A stretch of 64,000 bases of DNA from Arenibacter nanhaiticus (GTDB taxonomy: Bacteria > Bacteroidota > Bacteroidia > Flavobacteriales > Flavobacteriaceae). The notes below the pieces were generated by a model that had not been told where the DNA came from, did no database searches, and saw only the letters and a list, made by a program, of their open reading frames with translations. Positions 62,122-64,000 of this stretch are shown in pieces; the stretch's first letter is position 1, and each line of letters begins with the position of its first letter. The position numbers were made by a program, and so were the translations under genes. The DNA is taken from positions 239,550 to 303,549 of the forward strand of contig NZ_FQYX01000001.1 of assembly GCF_900141935.1 (NCBI RefSeq), read 5' to 3'.

Positions 62122-62235
62122 TAGTATGAAATGAGCATGACCGAATGTTTGTCGAAAAGACGAATTCAGCTATGCGCATTACATACCTGTACTGGGCGTA
62201 GCCGAAGCATGACCGTTAAAAAAAAACAATAAATA
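62122..62235 (+). repeat. Spacer repeat family D, copy 2
   Basis: It fills the spacer between the RND and OMF genes. It aligns to 38865-38950 (TAGTAT, AATGAGCA, CCGAA, CGAATTCAGC, ATGCG, ATTACATA) and ends with the same GTTAAAAA...CAATAAATA leader, with about 27 nt inserted (GGGCGTAGCCGAAGCATGA part). Confidence 0.75.
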
Positions 62236-62242
62236 TCTGCAG

Positions 62243-63655
62243 ATGAAATCGACACGAATAACAAAATATATCATTATTGCCAGTATGCCCGTCCTTTTGG
62301 TATCGTGCTTCTCGGCAAAGGAATACGTCCAATCGGACGAAGCTGTCCTTCCCGAGGGAACGGCTACCTATAGAACCGATCAACTGTCGCAAGATAGTTT
62401 GTCCATGGCCGAGGTTTCTTGGCGAGAGCTGTTTACAGATCCCGTTCTGACCCAATATATAGAGAGGGGGCTAGAGAACAATATCGATATCCGCGTAGCC
62501 CTGCAGCAAATCGTTGCTGCCGAGGCCTATGCAAAACAGGCGAAGGCAGGCTATTTTCCTACCCTGTCTGCCAATGCGAGGTATACCCATCAGGAATTGG
62601 CAAAGAACAGTCCAATGAGCGCATTTATGGGAAGTTCTCAGGACCAGTACGAACTTACGGGCAACCTAGCTTGGGAGATCGATGTTTGGGGAAAGATCCG
62701 CAGTAACAAAAGGGCTTTTCAGGCTTCTTATCTGCAAACCGTTGCCGCGCACCAAGTGGTAAAAACCAGGCTTATTGCCAATATAGCATCGGTGTATTAC
62801 CAATTGCTAACGGTAGACGAGCAGATTGCGGTTACCCAGGAAACCGTGGCGACCAGAAGAAATAGTCTAGAAACGACCAAGGCTCTTATGGAGGCCGGTA
62901 CGGTTACCCAGGTAGGGGTAAAGCAAACAGAGGCACAACTATATACCGCCGAAGCTATTTTGGTAGACCTAAAGAATCAGGCCTTTTTGCTAGAAAACTC
63001 CTTGTCCATATTATTGGGGGAGTCTCCTAATAATAAAGAACGTGGTACCCTAGAAGAACAACAGATTACAACCGAACTGGTGGCCGGGGTACCGGCGCAG
63101 TTATTGGCGAACCGTCCGGATGTTATCGCGGCAGAACTGCAATTGCGTCAGACTTTTGAGCTGACCAATGTGGCAAGGAGTAATTTTTATCCAGCCCTGA
63201 CCCTTTCGGCAGGTGGTGGTTTCCAAAGCCTAGAGTTCGATCAGCTTTTTAGTGCGAATTCCCTTTTTGCAAACCTGGTAGGCGGCTTGGCCCAACCTAT
63301 TTTAAACGGCCGGAAGATCCGTACCCAGTACGAGGTGGCCAAGGTACAGCAAGAACAGGCAAGGTTAAACTTTAAGCAGGCAGTGCTTACGGCCAGTAAA
63401 GAAGTGTCGGACGCTATGTTTACCTTTAATACTGCCAGCGAGAAAATTGCGATCAAACAGAAAGAATACGATGCCTACGCCTTGGCGGCCGAGTATTCCC
63501 AAGAGTTATTGAACAATGGTCTCGCTAATTATCTAGAAGTATTGCGGGCTCAAGAAAATGTGCTCAATACCAATCTAGACCTGGTGAACGCCAAAAACAG
63601 ACAGTTGCAATCCGTGATAGATTTGTACGCAGCACTAGGTGGCGGATGGAAATAA
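62243..63655 (+). CDS. NodT-type outer-membrane efflux lipoprotein (OMF, TolC family)
   Basis: 470 residues with a lipoprotein signal ending LLVSC (Cys22), the usual start of NodT/OprM-type OMFs. Two homologous OEP halves follow, with LANRPDVIAAELQLRQ, a typical mid-protein motif, and ALGGGW at the C-terminus. It provides the exit duct of the second RND pump and ends the operon, with a terminator 67 bp later. Confidence 0.95.
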   Translation: MKSTRITKYIIIASMPVLLVSCFSAKEYVQSDEAVLPEGTATYRTDQLSQDSLSMAEVSWRELFTDPVLTQYIERGLENNIDIRVALQQIVAAEAYAKQAKAGYFPTLSANARYTHQELAKNSPMSAFMGSSQDQYELTGNLAWEIDVWGKIRSNKRAFQASYLQTVAAHQVVKTRLIANIASVYYQLLTVDEQIAVTQETVATRRNSLETTKALMEAGTVTQVGVKQTEAQLYTAEAILVDLKNQAFLLENSLSILLGESPNNKERGTLEEQQITTELVAGVPAQLLANRPDVIAAELQLRQTFELTNVARSNFYPALTLSAGGGFQSLEFDQLFSANSLFANLVGGLAQPILNGRKIRTQYEVAKVQQEQARLNFKQAVLTASKEVSDAMFTFNTASEKIAIKQKEYDAYALAAEYSQELLNNGLANYLEVLRAQENVLNTNLDLVNAKNRQLQSVIDLYAALGGGWK

Positions 63656-63721
63656 ACCGAAAAGCATGGACAGCATAGTTCCTGCATAAGGGAATCGCAA
63701 GCCATGCAATTAAAATCTTTG

Positions 63722-63749
63722 GGCCTCATACTCGTTATGGGGCCTTTTT
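63722..63749 (+). terminator. Intrinsic terminator of the MFP-RND-OMF operon
   Basis: 9-bp stem GGCCTCATA/TATGGGGCC (one T-G pair) with loop CTCGT and a five-T run. Confidence 0.8.
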
Positions 63750-63883
63750 ATTTCCCGTCATTTCATGCTGTGCACGGTGCTGTGCTTAGTAAAATCCGCC
63801 GCAAAGGATCAGGGCGGTAAAAATATAGGAGCGGCCCCTAGGTCTCGTTGAGGTGCACTCCTTATATATAGGTGTAGAAATTT

Positions 63884-63972
63884 GGGCGTTTCCCTAACGG
63901 GTCGTGCTTTCCGCTATATCTTTTTTAGGGGCTGTGCCCTCTAAAAAAGGATGCCGCTGCAATCCCTAACGC
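63884..63972 (-). repeat. Dispersed structured repeat family A, copy 6 (long-hairpin type)
   Basis: 89 nt; in element orientation (minus) begins GCGTTAGGGATTGCAGCGG and ends GTTAGGGAAACGCCC. Its central hairpin (TTTTTTAG/CTAAAAAA plus GGGC/GCCC) is nearly perfect. Confidence 0.85.
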
Positions 63973-64000
63973 AGATTTCAATGAACAATTAGCAGGAAAC

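Larger units (their letters stand above)
63656..64000. other. Downstream spacer at the right window edge
   Basis: 345 bp with the OMF terminator and family A copy 6; no gene seen before the window ends. Confidence 0.5.

Overview
The window looks like a chromosomal segment of a marine-type member of the Flavobacteriaceae (Bacteroidota). The evidence is the TAnnTTTG promoter -7 boxes in front of many genes, weak ribosome binding sites, TonB-dependent receptors with a carboxypeptidase-D-like N-terminal domain, DUF3078, DUF2141 and META-domain proteins, a FeoB-associated Cys-rich peptide, lycopene cyclase next to a polyprenyl diphosphate synthase, and GbsR-type regulators. Gene density is high and most of the segment is ordinary core genome. 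There is no prophage, integrase, transposase or CRISPR array.

Layout. 1-6819 (minus strand): a phosphate block, pstS-pstC-pstA-pstB-phoU, followed by a PiT transporter cut by the window edge and preceded by an OprO/P-type porin. pstS and the porin share a near-identical Pho-box-like direct repeat. 7153-16573: dgt, a DUF3078 protein behind dxs, tadA, a cold-shock protein, a small membrane protein, a ClC/CBS channel and aspS. 16748-26765: a TonB-dependent receptor, a small MORN-type protein, then a TetR-controlled tripartite RND pump (tetR-tolC-MFP-RND). 26928-29051: polyprenyl diphosphate synthase converging on lycopene cyclase, which with dxs makes an isoprenoid/carotenoid theme. 29174-36752: a divergent metal-homeostasis locus, with a TonB receptor and thioredoxin on one side, and mntR plus a four-gene manganese/zinc ABC transporter on the other; a dyad that fits a DtxR/MntR operator lies between. 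36831-40265: S9 peptidase and three small proteins. 40494-41146: a HigBA toxin-antitoxin pair whose antitoxin frame is broken. 41548-46457: feoAB plus the Cys-rich peptide, a SCO protein and RseP.

46527-47063: two tRNA-Asn genes plus a third 3' fragment, in a locally duplicated stretch. 47460-54400: an AGCS symporter with an unusual N-terminal extension, an SLC1-type symporter, two paralogous small membrane proteins and an FMN-dependent glutamate-synthase-like enzyme. 54677-63655: two paralogous GbsR/MarR regulators, a double-META lipoprotein, an SDR pseudogene, and a second tripartite RND pump (MFP-RND-OMF). The same 18-bp dyad precedes the META gene and the second regulator.

The least explained material is intergenic. 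Six copies of an approximately 77-92 nt element with conserved ends and a stem-preserving but sequence-variable central hairpin alternate in orientation along the window. Three further small repeat families (here B, C and D) occupy spacers. Upstream of the porin there is a terminator-ended stretch that carries 16 nt perfectly complementary to the porin translation-start region, which may be a small RNA. Other points worth checking are the domain architecture of the AGCS symporter, the winged-helix-like tails on both metal-ABC permeases, and the broken higA beside an intact higB.

All calls come from reading the sequence; no database search was possible. Start codons were re-examined, and several genes are given shorter starts than the longest possible frame.
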